Shown here: positions 18,198-25,966 of the stretch, one piece after another
Layout: every line of letters starts with the position of its first letter
Position numbering within the stretch: position 1 is the stretch's first letter
Assembly: GCA_963703125.1 (NCBI GenBank)
Contig: OY969790.1
Coordinates: 1,922,001-1,986,000, forward strand
Length of the DNA: 64,000 bases
Source of the DNA: MFD04716-140 sp963703125
Lineage (GTDB): Bacteria > Bacteroidota > Bacteroidia > Flavobacteriales > Flavobacteriaceae
Direction of reading: 5' to 3'
Made by a program: the position numbers and the translations under genes
Notes under the pieces: generated by a model
The model's database searches: none
The model's input: the letters and a program-made list of their open reading frames with translations, nothing else
What the model was told of the DNA's origin: nothing

Positions 18198-18824
18198 TTA
18201 ATCTAGATGATAAATTTCCATGATATCCTTTAGATATCCCTCAAAATCTATTTCTAGGTCGATCAGCCTTCCAGTATGTACGTCAAATACCCAACCGTGC
18301 ACCTGTAGGCCCCTGTCACGAAACGCTTTTTGTACGGCAGCCGTTTTAATTAGGTTTACACATTGCTCCTTAACATTGAGCTCCACAAGGCGGTCATATT
18401 TTTTTTCCTCGTTCGTAATAGCATTGAGTTCCTTTCTATGTATACGATATACATCGCGGATATTCCGCAACCAGGGATTTAGGATGCCTAAATCTGCAGA
18501 TTGCATGGCAGCTTTTACTCCTCCGCAGGCATAATGGCCGCACACAATGACATGGTTCACTTTTAGATGTTCTACGGCGTAATTAACAACGGACATCACA
18601 TTAAGGTCTATGCTTATGACCATATTTGCGATATTGCGGTGTACAAAAACCTCACCAGGGGCAGCACCCATCAAATCCTCGGCACTTACCCGGCTGTCGG
18701 AACAACCAATATAAAGCAGGTCGGGATTTTGCCCTTGACCAAGCTTGTCAAAATAGGAGGCATCCTTTGAAAGTTTTTCGGATACCCAAGTTTTGTTGTT
18801 CTCGAAAACGGTCTTTAGATTCAT
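18198..18824 (-). CDS. Beta-class carbonic anhydrase
   Basis: Interconverts CO2 and bicarbonate in the cytoplasm; 208 residues. All zinc-site residues are visible: Cys41, Asp43 and Arg45 in CSDSRV, His97 and Cys100 in GHYACGG. The sequence resembles the E. coli Can type, including IANMV and ILNPWLRNIRDVY. It is 95 bases upstream of the SulP gene on the same strand, so it may feed or drain the bicarbonate pool of that transporter. It differs substantially from the second carbonic anhydrase at 19076, so the pair is not a recent duplication. Confidence 0.95.
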   Translation of the reverse strand: MNLKTVFENNKTWVSEKLSKDASYFDKLGQGQNPDLLYIGCSDSRVSAEDLMGAAPGEVFVHRNIANMVISIDLNVMSVVNYAVEHLKVNHVIVCGHYACGGVKAAMQSADLGILNPWLRNIRDVYRIHRKELNAITNEEKKYDRLVELNVKEQCVNLIKTAAVQKAFRDRGLQVHGWVFDVHTGRLIDLEIDFEGYLKDIMEIYHLD

Positions 18825-19075
18825 AATTTTTAAGTTAAGTTCTGAATATTTAAGGGTTTATTGATTTTTTGATATAATTAAAAGAACTTTTTGAAAGCAG
18901 TGCTATTTTCTTCCCTGGTGAACAACTGGGGATTGTAGGAAATAGGGTATTTCAAGGCATATTTATCCATACTTCAAATAACACCGATATTATAATATCC
19001 TCAGGGTCCGTCAGTTTTCATTTTTCGGAAAGCCAATTTCCTTTGCTTTCTGCAATTCGGTTTAATAAAAATACG

Positions 19076-19705
19076 CTATTGATAGAAATCGACGGCTCCT
19101 GTTGAGATGTCGTACAGGGCACCGATAATCATGATTTCACCGTTTTTTTCCATTTCGGCTAGAATTCGGCTGCGTTCCCGAATGTTTTCAAGGGTAAGTT
19201 CAACATTTTTGGCCGCAACCCTATCAACGAAATCCAAGTTCTTTGAATTTCTCTGGCTTTCCTCTTTAGGTTCTGGCACTGCCGCAACAGCAGGTTCGAT
19301 CTTGTTGATCAATGCGGTCAAATTTCCCATTCTGGCATGGTCACAGGCACCTTTGATGGCTCCACAGCTTGTATGCCCCAAAACGACCACTAATTTTGTG
19401 CCGGCCAGTTTGCAAGCGAATTCCATACTCCCCAGTATGTCTTCATTGACAAAATTGCCCGCTATGCGTATACTGAAAATATCGCCCAAACCTTGATCAA
19501 AAACGAGTTCTGCCGATACGCGCGAATCTATGCAGCTTAAGATGGTCGCAAAAGGGAATTGTCCTTCGCTGGTATCGTTGACCTGTTCCAAAAGGTTTCT
19601 GTTCGCCTTCAAGTTGTTTTGGAAACGCTGGTTTCCTTCTTTTAAAAACTGCAGTGCCTTATCAGCGGTCATAGAGGCCTGCGTTTCTCGAGTATGTGCT
19701 TTCAT
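19076..19705 (-). CDS. Second beta-class carbonic anhydrase
   Basis: A 209-residue enzyme of a different beta-CA subgroup. The zinc ligands are Cys58, Asp60 and Arg62 (CIDSRVSAE) and His111 and Cys114 (GHTSCGAIKGA). TADKALQFLKEGNQRF at residues 13-28 is the usual N-terminal helix of this subgroup. No signal peptide is apparent (the N-terminus MKAHTRETQ is polar), so it should be cytoplasmic. It follows the Usp gene by 14 bases and lies in the SulP-Usp-CA transcription unit. Confidence 0.94.
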   Translation of the reverse strand: MKAHTRETQASMTADKALQFLKEGNQRFQNNLKANRNLLEQVNDTSEGQFPFATILSCIDSRVSAELVFDQGLGDIFSIRIAGNFVNEDILGSMEFACKLAGTKLVVVLGHTSCGAIKGACDHARMGNLTALINKIEPAVAAVPEPKEESQRNSKNLDFVDRVAAKNVELTLENIRERSRILAEMEKNGEIMIIGALYDISTGAVDFYQ

Positions 19706-19719
19706 AATTCTATTTATTA

Positions 19720-20526
19720 TTATTGTATAGGATATTTTAGTTTGTCTGCCAAGAGCATCGAAACATTAAGGCTGCCAATAATTTTGTGGATATCTTTCTT
19801 TTTTGTGCCACTTTTGTTTCTTTCAATGCATAACAGGTCTATATTGCTTTTGGCTAAATACTTAGAAAGGTTTTTTATTGAATTATCCCCTTTTTCGAAT
19901 ATATATTCAACAATGTTATTGTTTGAAGGGGGATGTACCTTTAGGGTGCCGGAATTTTTAACTATTTTAAATGACTTTAAGGGTTTCTGGGAATGCTCCA
20001 TTATATCCTCCGCAAACTCAACATTAAGTCTTTGCTCTAAACTATTCAACAACCCTAACGACAGCTTTTTATTGGTTTTTATAGTTTTTTTATCATCTAC
20101 TATTAAAATTGCACCGTCGTATTCCTTTAATAGGGCATGCGTTAAGTTGTCACCTAGAAAATTTAAAGGCCGGGAATTCTTTTTCCCTAGCACTACCATA
20201 TCTGGCCGCTGCTCTTTGATGTATTCCGCAATTTCTTTTTTTGGATTGCCAAAAGTAAAAGAATAGGACATTTCTATATCGTGCGTTTTGGAAAATGACT
20301 GTAACATCGCATTTATTTTCTTGTCGGTCGAATTGAACTCACTGTTGATTGTGCGTTTTGCCGATAATTGGTTTTCGGATCTGATCAATTCAGAAGGCTC
20401 TTTAACATGAAAAAGAGTTACCGTACCGTTTATCATTTTAGCTAGGCTAATGGTGCTTTCTAAGGTAGAATCAATCGAATTTTTCAAATCTGAAAGCAAC
20501 ACTATTTTATAATTTTTGTTTTTCAT
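19720..20526 (-). CDS. Universal stress protein (tandem Usp domains)
   Basis: A 268-residue protein with two Usp-like halves. The first starts KIVLLSDLKNSIDSTL and ends with PDMVVLGKKNSRPLNFLGDNLTHALL (about 110-135), resembling the usual phosphate-binding loop region. The second half ends IDLLCIERNKSG and LADKLKYPI. It starts seven bases after the upstream SulP stop and precedes a carbonic anhydrase, so all three are probably one operon. Usp domains in such SulP operons may sense ATP or cellular state and tune transport; that role is inferred from position. Confidence 0.85.
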   Translation of the reverse strand: MKNKNYKIVLLSDLKNSIDSTLESTISLAKMINGTVTLFHVKEPSELIRSENQLSAKRTINSEFNSTDKKINAMLQSFSKTHDIEMSYSFTFGNPKKEIAEYIKEQRPDMVVLGKKNSRPLNFLGDNLTHALLKEYDGAILIVDDKKTIKTNKKLSLGLLNSLEQRLNVEFAEDIMEHSQKPLKSFKIVKNSGTLKVHPPSNNNIVEYIFEKGDNSIKNLSKYLAKSNIDLLCIERNKSGTKKKDIHKIIGSLNVSMLLADKLKYPIQ

Positions 20527-20532
20527 GATTCT

Positions 20533-22125
20533 TTAGCTTAAACTTAGTTTAGATTTTGGCCTTGTTCTGAAAAATTCGATAAAACTGGCCGGGTTTTCTT
20601 CAACACCCCGTTTGGAAACCAATTTAATATCGATATTTCTTTCTTTTGCTTTAAAAAGAAAATCTTCTAGAATCTCTATAATGTCGTAATCCAAATAGCG
20701 GGTTTTAATTAGATCCAATTCTAAATAGGTATCCCTTGGCAAGCTATCCAATTCATTAAGAATAGCTCCTTTGTTGAAGAAGGTTACTTCTTCCGCAAGT
20801 GTCATTTTTATTTTATGTTTTCCATTGCTCTTATCTTCTATGTGCAGAAAGTGCGAATTCTGATAACTCTTTAGTAGAATTACAACGATACCTACCATTA
20901 GGCCCAAGCCAATACCCACAAGTAAATCTGTAAAAACAATTCCTATAACTGTGACCACGAACGGCACGAATTGCTTCCACCCCAATTTGTACATCTGTTT
21001 GAATAGTCTTGGTTTTGCCAGTTTATAACCAACAATCAACAAAATTGCCGCTAGAACGGAAAGTGGAATCATATTCAATAACCTTGGAATCAGAATTACG
21101 GAGACCAGCAATAAAAAACCATGAAATATTGCCGACAGTTTGGTTTTACCACCTGACTGAATGTTCGCCGAACTTCTAACAATAACCTGTGTTATCGGTA
21201 AACCCCCTATAAGCCCTGAAATTATATTTCCGGTTCCTTGTGCCAATAATTCCCTGTTTGTCGGAGTAACATTCTTTTCAGGGTCCATTTTATCGGTGGC
21301 TTCTACACAAAGCAGTGTTTCAAGGCTTGCAACTAGTGCAATTGTAAAACCTGTGATCCAAACCTCAGTATTTCCAATAGCTGAAAAATTCGGAAAACGA
21401 AACTGATTTAAAAATGACGCGGTATCTTCTGGAACGGGCACACTTACCAAATGTGATTGAGCTATAGCCAATACGTCATGCGATTGTGTTACAATGTAAA
21501 AAATAATACCGATAACAACTGCCATTAATGGGCCTTGCAGGACTTGGAAAAATTTGGCTTTTTTTGCCAAATAATTATCCCAGAAAAGAATAACTAATAA
21601 ACCAACAATGCCTATAATCATTGAGCCTACTATAATATTATCGGCAATATGAAAAATCGCCGAAAAAGTATTTTCGCCAGAATCTTCAAAAAAACTATCG
21701 GCCCCTTCAGGCTCATCATCGTAACCAAAAAAATGAGGTATTTGTTTTAGAATTATAATTATGCCGATACCTGTCAGCATTCCTTTAATTACGGAGGATG
21801 GAAAATAGTAGCCAATTACACCAGCCTTTAATATGCCAAAAACTATCTGGATTATACCGCCCAATACAACTGCCACAAGAAAGTTTTCATAACTCCCCAA
21901 AGTGGCAATTGCGGTCAAAACTATGGCAGCTAAACCAGCTGCAGGGCCACTTACGCCTACGTTGGAGCCGCTTAGTCCCCCTACAACTATACCGCCAACA
22001 ATACCGGCTATTAAACCTGAGAATAAGGGCGCGCCACTGGCCAAGGCAATACCTAAACATAAAGGCAAGGCAACAAAAAACACAACGAGACTTGCGGGCA
22101 AGTCGCTTTTTAAATTTTTGAACAT
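20533..22125 (-). CDS. SulP-family anion (probably bicarbonate) transporter
   Basis: A 530-residue inner-membrane SulP protein. Family phrases include SDLPASLVVFFVALPLCLGIALA at the N-terminus, GGLSGSNVGVSGPAAGLAAI (about 48-67) and GLIGGLPITQVIVRSSANIQSGG. The C-terminal region after about residue 430 is a compact STAS-like domain with YLELDLIKTRYLDYDIIEIL. It lacks the large soluble insert of the SulP at 16225. As first gene of a SulP-Usp-carbonic anhydrase unit it probably moves bicarbonate; a sulfate role cannot be excluded. Confidence 0.9.
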   Translation of the reverse strand: MFKNLKSDLPASLVVFFVALPLCLGIALASGAPLFSGLIAGIVGGIVVGGLSGSNVGVSGPAAGLAAIVLTAIATLGSYENFLVAVVLGGIIQIVFGILKAGVIGYYFPSSVIKGMLTGIGIIIILKQIPHFFGYDDEPEGADSFFEDSGENTFSAIFHIADNIIVGSMIIGIVGLLVILFWDNYLAKKAKFFQVLQGPLMAVVIGIIFYIVTQSHDVLAIAQSHLVSVPVPEDTASFLNQFRFPNFSAIGNTEVWITGFTIALVASLETLLCVEATDKMDPEKNVTPTNRELLAQGTGNIISGLIGGLPITQVIVRSSANIQSGGKTKLSAIFHGFLLLVSVILIPRLLNMIPLSVLAAILLIVGYKLAKPRLFKQMYKLGWKQFVPFVVTVIGIVFTDLLVGIGLGLMVGIVVILLKSYQNSHFLHIEDKSNGKHKIKMTLAEEVTFFNKGAILNELDSLPRDTYLELDLIKTRYLDYDIIEILEDFLFKAKERNIDIKLVSKRGVEENPASFIEFFRTRPKSKLSLS

Positions 22126-22138
22126 AAAATCAATATTG

Positions 22139-22162
22139 TGCCTTCAATGAAAATGGAAGGCA
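22139..22162. promoter_or_regulatory. Inverted repeat upstream of the second SulP operon
   Basis: A perfect 7-base inverted repeat TGCCTTC/GAAGGCA around a 10-base loop lies 14-37 bases before the SulP ATG at 22125. A single TGCCTTC copy is also present upstream of the other SulP gene (18164-18170). It could be an operator or an RNA hairpin in the leader. The function is unknown. Confidence 0.35.
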
Positions 22163-22196
22163 AGATTAGTCAACTAAAAAAGAAATTTTGTAAGGA

Positions 22197-22499
22197 CTAA
22201 CCGATATGTTTCGGTGGTGGAAGAAGTATTTCCGAAGGAATATTAATATGGGTAATGGGGTTGTAATTCCCCATGGCCGATTTTTTGGATTGGGCAATTA
22301 ACGAAAAGTCACAGATATTCCCAGTTAAGAATTTTTCCTCAACAGGTGATTTCTTACCTTGGTCATGTTGCTCTTCCTCATTTAAATTAACTGTAACGAT
22401 AGGCTTTTTATCTGGGTTCAGCATTGAAACAAGGGGTGGAGCCACGATAGCGAAAACCCAAGAGAAAAGCAAAAAAAATATGATTTTAGACTTTGGCAT
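22197..22499 (-). CDS. Small secreted or membrane-anchored hypothetical protein
   Basis: A 100-residue protein with a hydrophobic N-terminus (IIFFLLFSWVFAIVAPPLVSML, residues about 6-27) that may be a signal anchor. The remainder is polar, with EEEQHDQGKK in the middle and a Pro-rich end. No known domain is recognised. The gene sits alone between the Bat operon (60 bases upstream) and the SulP operon (71 bases downstream), on the same strand as both. The ATG and the leader-like N-terminus support it being real. Confidence 0.6.
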   Translation of the reverse strand: MPKSKIIFFLLFSWVFAIVAPPLVSMLNPDKKPIVTVNLNEEEQHDQGKKSPVEEKFLTGNICDFSLIAQSKKSAMGNYNPITHINIPSEILLPPPKHIG

Positions 22500-22559
22500 T
22501 CAATAATCGGTTTTGCTGCAAATATAATGGTAATGAAAAATATCTTAGTTAAGGAAATA

Positions 22560-23318
22560 TTAAAAATCCTTTAACACCTTGATGCTTTCTTTAGGAACCC
22601 AACCAGTTTTACCGTCGGCAATTCGAATTTTCTGATAGTTGTTCAAAGCCTCTAAGACATGAACTTTGGCCCCTTCATGCAAGGTAAAAACCTCTTGGCT
22701 GCGGTTATTAGGTTCTGATCTTATCGCTATTTCATTCGAAAATACAATTGCGGGTTGATCTTTATGAAAATCGTTGTATTGAATAAAGGCAAAAAGAACA
22801 AATAATACCGAAGTAAAGAGTGATACCATCCCCAAGATAAATGCAATTCTCTTTCTTGAGGAATATTGAAAGTAATAAAAGGCTATATACAAGAGCACGA
22901 AGAGAGTCATAAAAACTACGGCCAGTTTGGACCATTCCTCGAAGGAAAGGATTCCGATGACACTATTTTTAATTTTCGCCAATCCCGTTTGTGGCATTTG
23001 ATCAATGGCATCCAAGGTCATGTTTTGGGCATAGGTCAGATTATTTTTAATTTCAGGGTCATTGGGACTGAGTAAAAGAGCCTTTTCATAATAATAGATG
23101 CTGGGAGCTATTTGGTCCAATTTGTAATATGCATTGCCTAGATTATAGTATAGTTCTGCGGAATGCTGTCCGTTTTCCAAAATTTTCAAATAATCTTCTG
23201 TGGCCTTTTTATATTCCCCTGCATTATATGCTGTTGTTGCCTTATTAAAAAGTGCCTCATTTTGGGCATAAACCACAAGATTAAATAAAACGAAGAGAAA
23301 TGCCATTGATTTTTTCAT
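22560..23318 (-). CDS. batE: BatE-like TPR/SH3 protein of the aerotolerance operon
   Basis: A 252-residue protein with a signal peptide (to about residue 18, VVYAQ). Two or three tetratricopeptide repeats follow at about 20-95 (AELYYNLGNAYYKL, IYYYEKALLLSPNDPEIKNNL). Two membrane segments at about 128-150 and 156-180 come next, then a bacterial SH3-type domain near 190-252 (AIRSEPNNRSQEVFTLHEG, TGWVPKESIK). This domain order is that of flavobacterial BatE. It is the last gene of the moxR-Bat operon, four bases after the batD 3' part. The function in oxidative or envelope stress is only loosely defined. Confidence 0.85.
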   Translation of the reverse strand: MKKSMAFLFVLFNLVVYAQNEALFNKATTAYNAGEYKKATEDYLKILENGQHSAELYYNLGNAYYKLDQIAPSIYYYEKALLLSPNDPEIKNNLTYAQNMTLDAIDQMPQTGLAKIKNSVIGILSFEEWSKLAVVFMTLFVLLYIAFYYFQYSSRKRIAFILGMVSLFTSVLFVLFAFIQYNDFHKDQPAIVFSNEIAIRSEPNNRSQEVFTLHEGAKVHVLEALNNYQKIRIADGKTGWVPKESIKVLKDF

Positions 23319-23322
23319 CGTA

Positions 23323-23907
23323 TTACAATTGTTTGTCCATTTGGGAAATTACCTCGCTCGCCCTGTCATAATCCTGTTGCATTTGCACATCCGAGAAGGG
23401 ACTATAGCGAGCCATCTCGCAATTTTTAAGCAGCCCTATAAAACCGTCTTTGGTGTTGTCATCCACCTTTTTTTGGGTCAATAGAGTGGCAATTTTGTCT
23501 TTACTGAATTCTGAAGTCTCAATTTTAAGTTTGGCCTTTAAATAATTGTGTAATGCCTTTTCCAATGCGATGTAGAATGCCTCTTTGTTGCCAAGTGCTT
23601 TTTTCGCGGTTGAAAGATATTTTCGGGCCAATTTATTAGCTTTTTTAACTCTATTTCCGGCAACATCACTTGAAATGGCCTCTCTTTTCTTTCTAAAAAT
23701 TATGAACAGTGGAATTAATATCAAAGGCATTGTCAACCATATATAAAAACGGGTGGACCCAAAGAAATAATTCGTGCCAATAGCAGATAGATTGGAATTC
23801 AGTTTTATAAAGTTAAACTGATTGGAATTGGTTACTACGGTCTGTTTGCCTATATTGGACGGTTGGGAATCGGTCGGGCTGTTGTCCGTACGAACCGGCC
23901 AACACAT
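23323..23907 (-). CDS. batD: BatD C-terminal part (separated by a frame break)
   Basis: This frame encodes the membrane and cytoplasmic tail of BatD: a transmembrane segment FYIWLTMPLILIPLFII (about residues 54-70) and a helical domain with EAFYIALEKALHNYLKAKL and QMQQDYDRASEV. It overlaps the N-terminal part (23813-25114) by 95 bases in the +1 frame. An in-frame TAA stands just before the ATG at 23907, so without a frame change this part would need its own start and would lack the export signal. The two parts together give about 596 residues, the normal BatD size. Confidence 0.75.
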   Translation of the reverse strand: MCWPVRTDNSPTDSQPSNIGKQTVVTNSNQFNFIKLNSNLSAIGTNYFFGSTRFYIWLTMPLILIPLFIIFRKKREAISSDVAGNRVKKANKLARKYLSTAKKALGNKEAFYIALEKALHNYLKAKLKIETSEFSKDKIATLLTQKKVDDNTKDGFIGLLKNCEMARYSPFSDVQMQQDYDRASEVISQMDKQL

Positions 23908-25114
23908 TTACCACTATTTCCTTTGAGTCTATCGTATGGTATTTTTCATTTTCCGGATCAAAATAACTAAAGGATATACTGGGAATTGGATATTTACCCT
24001 TGAAGGAGGGAACAATCGTATAACTGTTGCCGACAGTACCTTGTGTTCCTGATAAAGTGGTACGAACGTTTTCCTCAAATTCCGGCTCGTATACCTCCAG
24101 TGCACTGGGCAATACAGGTTCAGGCAATTGGAATAACTTCAGGTTTCCTTTACCGTTGACTTCTACCTTGGCCTGCAACGATTCTGATGCGTTCAATGAG
24201 GTTTTACTTGTCTTCACCGAAAAATCAAAACTCCCTACTGCACCGCTAAAATTATCTGGTTTTCCAGCCGTGGGAAGTGGTTTCACCTCAATGGTCCTAT
24301 TGCCGGCAGATACCGTTTTATCGGTCTGTGAGTAGACTCTTCCGCCAAAGAAATCGCGCTTATTGGTAGGAACATCAACAGTAACCTCCAAGGATAGCGG
24401 TTCTATTTCCAGTTTCCCCGATTTTTGGGGGTACAGGACTATCCTTTTTAAAATTACATAGCGGTAAGGCTTACCTTGATAAGTACCATTTTCAGCGGAT
24501 AATCTGGTTACGGGGATGTCTTGGCTCCAGAAATTATTGTACTTAGGATTGTCAAGCGGATGATAGTTTGAAACACTAATATTGGGACTCACGTATAGTT
24601 TATAGACAACACTGATAGCCTCATTTAGATAGGGATTGGTTTTTGATACCTCTGCAACCAAATGCAAACTCTCGTCAGCAACATCATCAACCGTTTTTTC
24701 GTCACTGGGCTTATCAACTGCTGGACCGACTAGAACTTTTTTTGTTGCGGATTTATAAATTTTTCCACTTATCTCAATGGTCGCCTGTTTTAAGGTAAAT
24801 GTGCCTTGGGCCGTGGGTTGAATGAAATAGGTAAGTATTTTTGAATAGCTTCGCACACCATTTATCCAACTTGAGCTTATTTGCGTTGACGGCCCCATAA
24901 GAATTCTAAACCCTTCAAAATCGGGAGGGGTGAAATTATCACCATCTTGGTTCATGACAAAATCTACGCGAAGCCGCTCATTGATGCCTAATTTATCTTT
25001 GCTCAGCCTAACCTCAAATGTAACCGCTTCCTCTTCCTGTGCACTTAGACCCATGGTCAGAAGCACCAGAAAAAATAAAGTGACGTATTTTCTAAAATTA
25101 AGGGGCATTACCAA
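23813..25114 (-). CDS. batD: BatD N-terminal part: exported beta-sandwich domains (frame-broken)
   Basis: A 433-residue frame with a signal peptide (ends near GLSAQ). Repeated immunoglobulin-like segments follow (SKDKLGINERLRVDFVMN, ILMGPSTQISSSWING, SYTIVPSFKGKYPIPSISFSYFDPE), the periplasmic part of BatD. Instead of continuing into the transmembrane helix it ends after a divergent tail (residues about 400-433). The natural continuation lies in the +1 frame at 23323-23907. The switch must lie between about 23815 and 23909. The longest single-base run there is three, so this is not the usual homopolymer artefact. It begins seven bases inside the batC 3' end. Confidence 0.8.
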   Translation of the reverse strand: MVMPLNFRKYVTLFFLVLLTMGLSAQEEEAVTFEVRLSKDKLGINERLRVDFVMNQDGDNFTPPDFEGFRILMGPSTQISSSWINGVRSYSKILTYFIQPTAQGTFTLKQATIEISGKIYKSATKKVLVGPAVDKPSDEKTVDDVADESLHLVAEVSKTNPYLNEAISVVYKLYVSPNISVSNYHPLDNPKYNNFWSQDIPVTRLSAENGTYQGKPYRYVILKRIVLYPQKSGKLEIEPLSLEVTVDVPTNKRDFFGGRVYSQTDKTVSAGNRTIEVKPLPTAGKPDNFSGAVGSFDFSVKTSKTSLNASESLQAKVEVNGKGNLKLFQLPEPVLPSALEVYEPEFEENVRTTLSGTQGTVGNSYTIVPSFKGKYPIPSISFSYFDPENEKYHTIDSKEIVVNVLAGSYGQQPDRFPTVQYRQTDRSNQFQSV

Positions 25115-25965
25115 TCTTTTTCTGTTTTGACTTTGACACCCTTAACTTTTTGGGCATCGATTTTTTCTTGAACCTTTTTTTCTTCGTTTTGCATTGCTTC
25201 CAATAGGTTTTGGACCTGTTGTTTGCTCAATTGATTGGGACGCGGCTGTTGTTGCTGTTCTTCAGGGGTATCACCTTGATCAGGTTGCTTTTTTTGCTCC
25301 TCTTTCTTATCGCCCTCACCCTCTTTATTGTCCTCTTTCTTTTCGTCCCCCTTATCGCCTTCGTCCTGTTTGTCTTTTTGATCTTTGTCGTCCTTCTCCC
25401 CGTCGTCTCCGTCTTTTTTGTCCTGGTTTTGGTCTTTTTTATCTTCTTGGTCCTGTTTTTCCTTATTGTCTTCGTTCTGATCGTTTTTCTGATCTTCTTG
25501 CTCTTTTTTCAACATTTCTTTGGCCAATGCCAAATTATAACGGGTTTCTTCGTCCTTAGGGTCGTTTCTTAAGGCTTGTTTGTAGGCTTCAACTGCTTTT
25601 TCATATTCCTTGCGCTTCATAAAAACATTGCCCATGTTATGGTACGCCTTATGCTTATCGGCTTTTCCAGTGGCCAATTCCCCTGCTTGTTTAAAACGGC
25701 CAAAGGCTTCGCTATAGCTTTCTTTCCCGTAATATGCATTCCCTAAATTATAGGGAGCTTCGTGGTTTTCAGAACTCTTGGATATTGCTTTGCGGTAATC
25801 TACCTCGGCATCAACAAATTTGTCTTCGGATAGATTCTTATTGGCATCCCAAGTAAGATTTTCCGATTCCCTAAGCAGTTTTACTTTTTGCTTTTTTTCA
25901 TCGGCATCATCTTGGGAATACCCAAAATAGCCGAATAGAAAAACCAGCATGAAAATCTTCTTCAT
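25108..25965 (-). CDS. batC: BatC-like TPR protein with acidic/basic low-complexity tail
   Basis: Start set at 25965 because MKKIFMLVFLFGYFGYSQ is a good signal peptide; ATG 25986 is also possible but overlaps batB. The 285-residue protein has three TPR-like repeats at about 20-140 (EAPYNLGNAYYGK, KAYHNMGNVFMKRKEYEKAVEAYKQAL). A stretch of about 90 residues made almost only of Asp, Glu, Lys, Gln and Asn follows, then a short helix with QQVQNLLEAMQNEEKKVQEKI. Length variation of such tails between strains is likely. It should work in the periplasm with the BatA/BatB von Willebrand proteins. Confidence 0.85.
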   Translation of the reverse strand: MKKIFMLVFLFGYFGYSQDDADEKKQKVKLLRESENLTWDANKNLSEDKFVDAEVDYRKAISKSSENHEAPYNLGNAYYGKESYSEAFGRFKQAGELATGKADKHKAYHNMGNVFMKRKEYEKAVEAYKQALRNDPKDEETRYNLALAKEMLKKEQEDQKNDQNEDNKEKQDQEDKKDQNQDKKDGDDGEKDDKDQKDKQDEGDKGDEKKEDNKEGEGDKKEEQKKQPDQGDTPEEQQQQPRPNQLSKQQVQNLLEAMQNEEKKVQEKIDAQKVKGVKVKTEKDW

Positions 25966-25966
25966 T

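Noticed and set aside
17699..18223. 174-residue frame antisense to the first SulP gene
   Set aside because: It is the complement of membrane-helix coding sequence, and the residue composition is that of a shadow.
19694..20266. 190-residue frame antisense to the Usp gene
   Set aside because: It lies wholly over the Usp coding region with no domain pattern.
23323..23907. Independent gene instead of a batD tail
   Set aside because: A TAA directly precedes its ATG, and its content is the usual BatD membrane tail, so a split batD explains it better.
25194..25572. Hydrophobic plus-strand frames of about 120 residues
   Set aside because: They arise from the complement of the charged BatC tail, which reads as Leu/Phe/Val-rich sequence. 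They are not membrane proteins.
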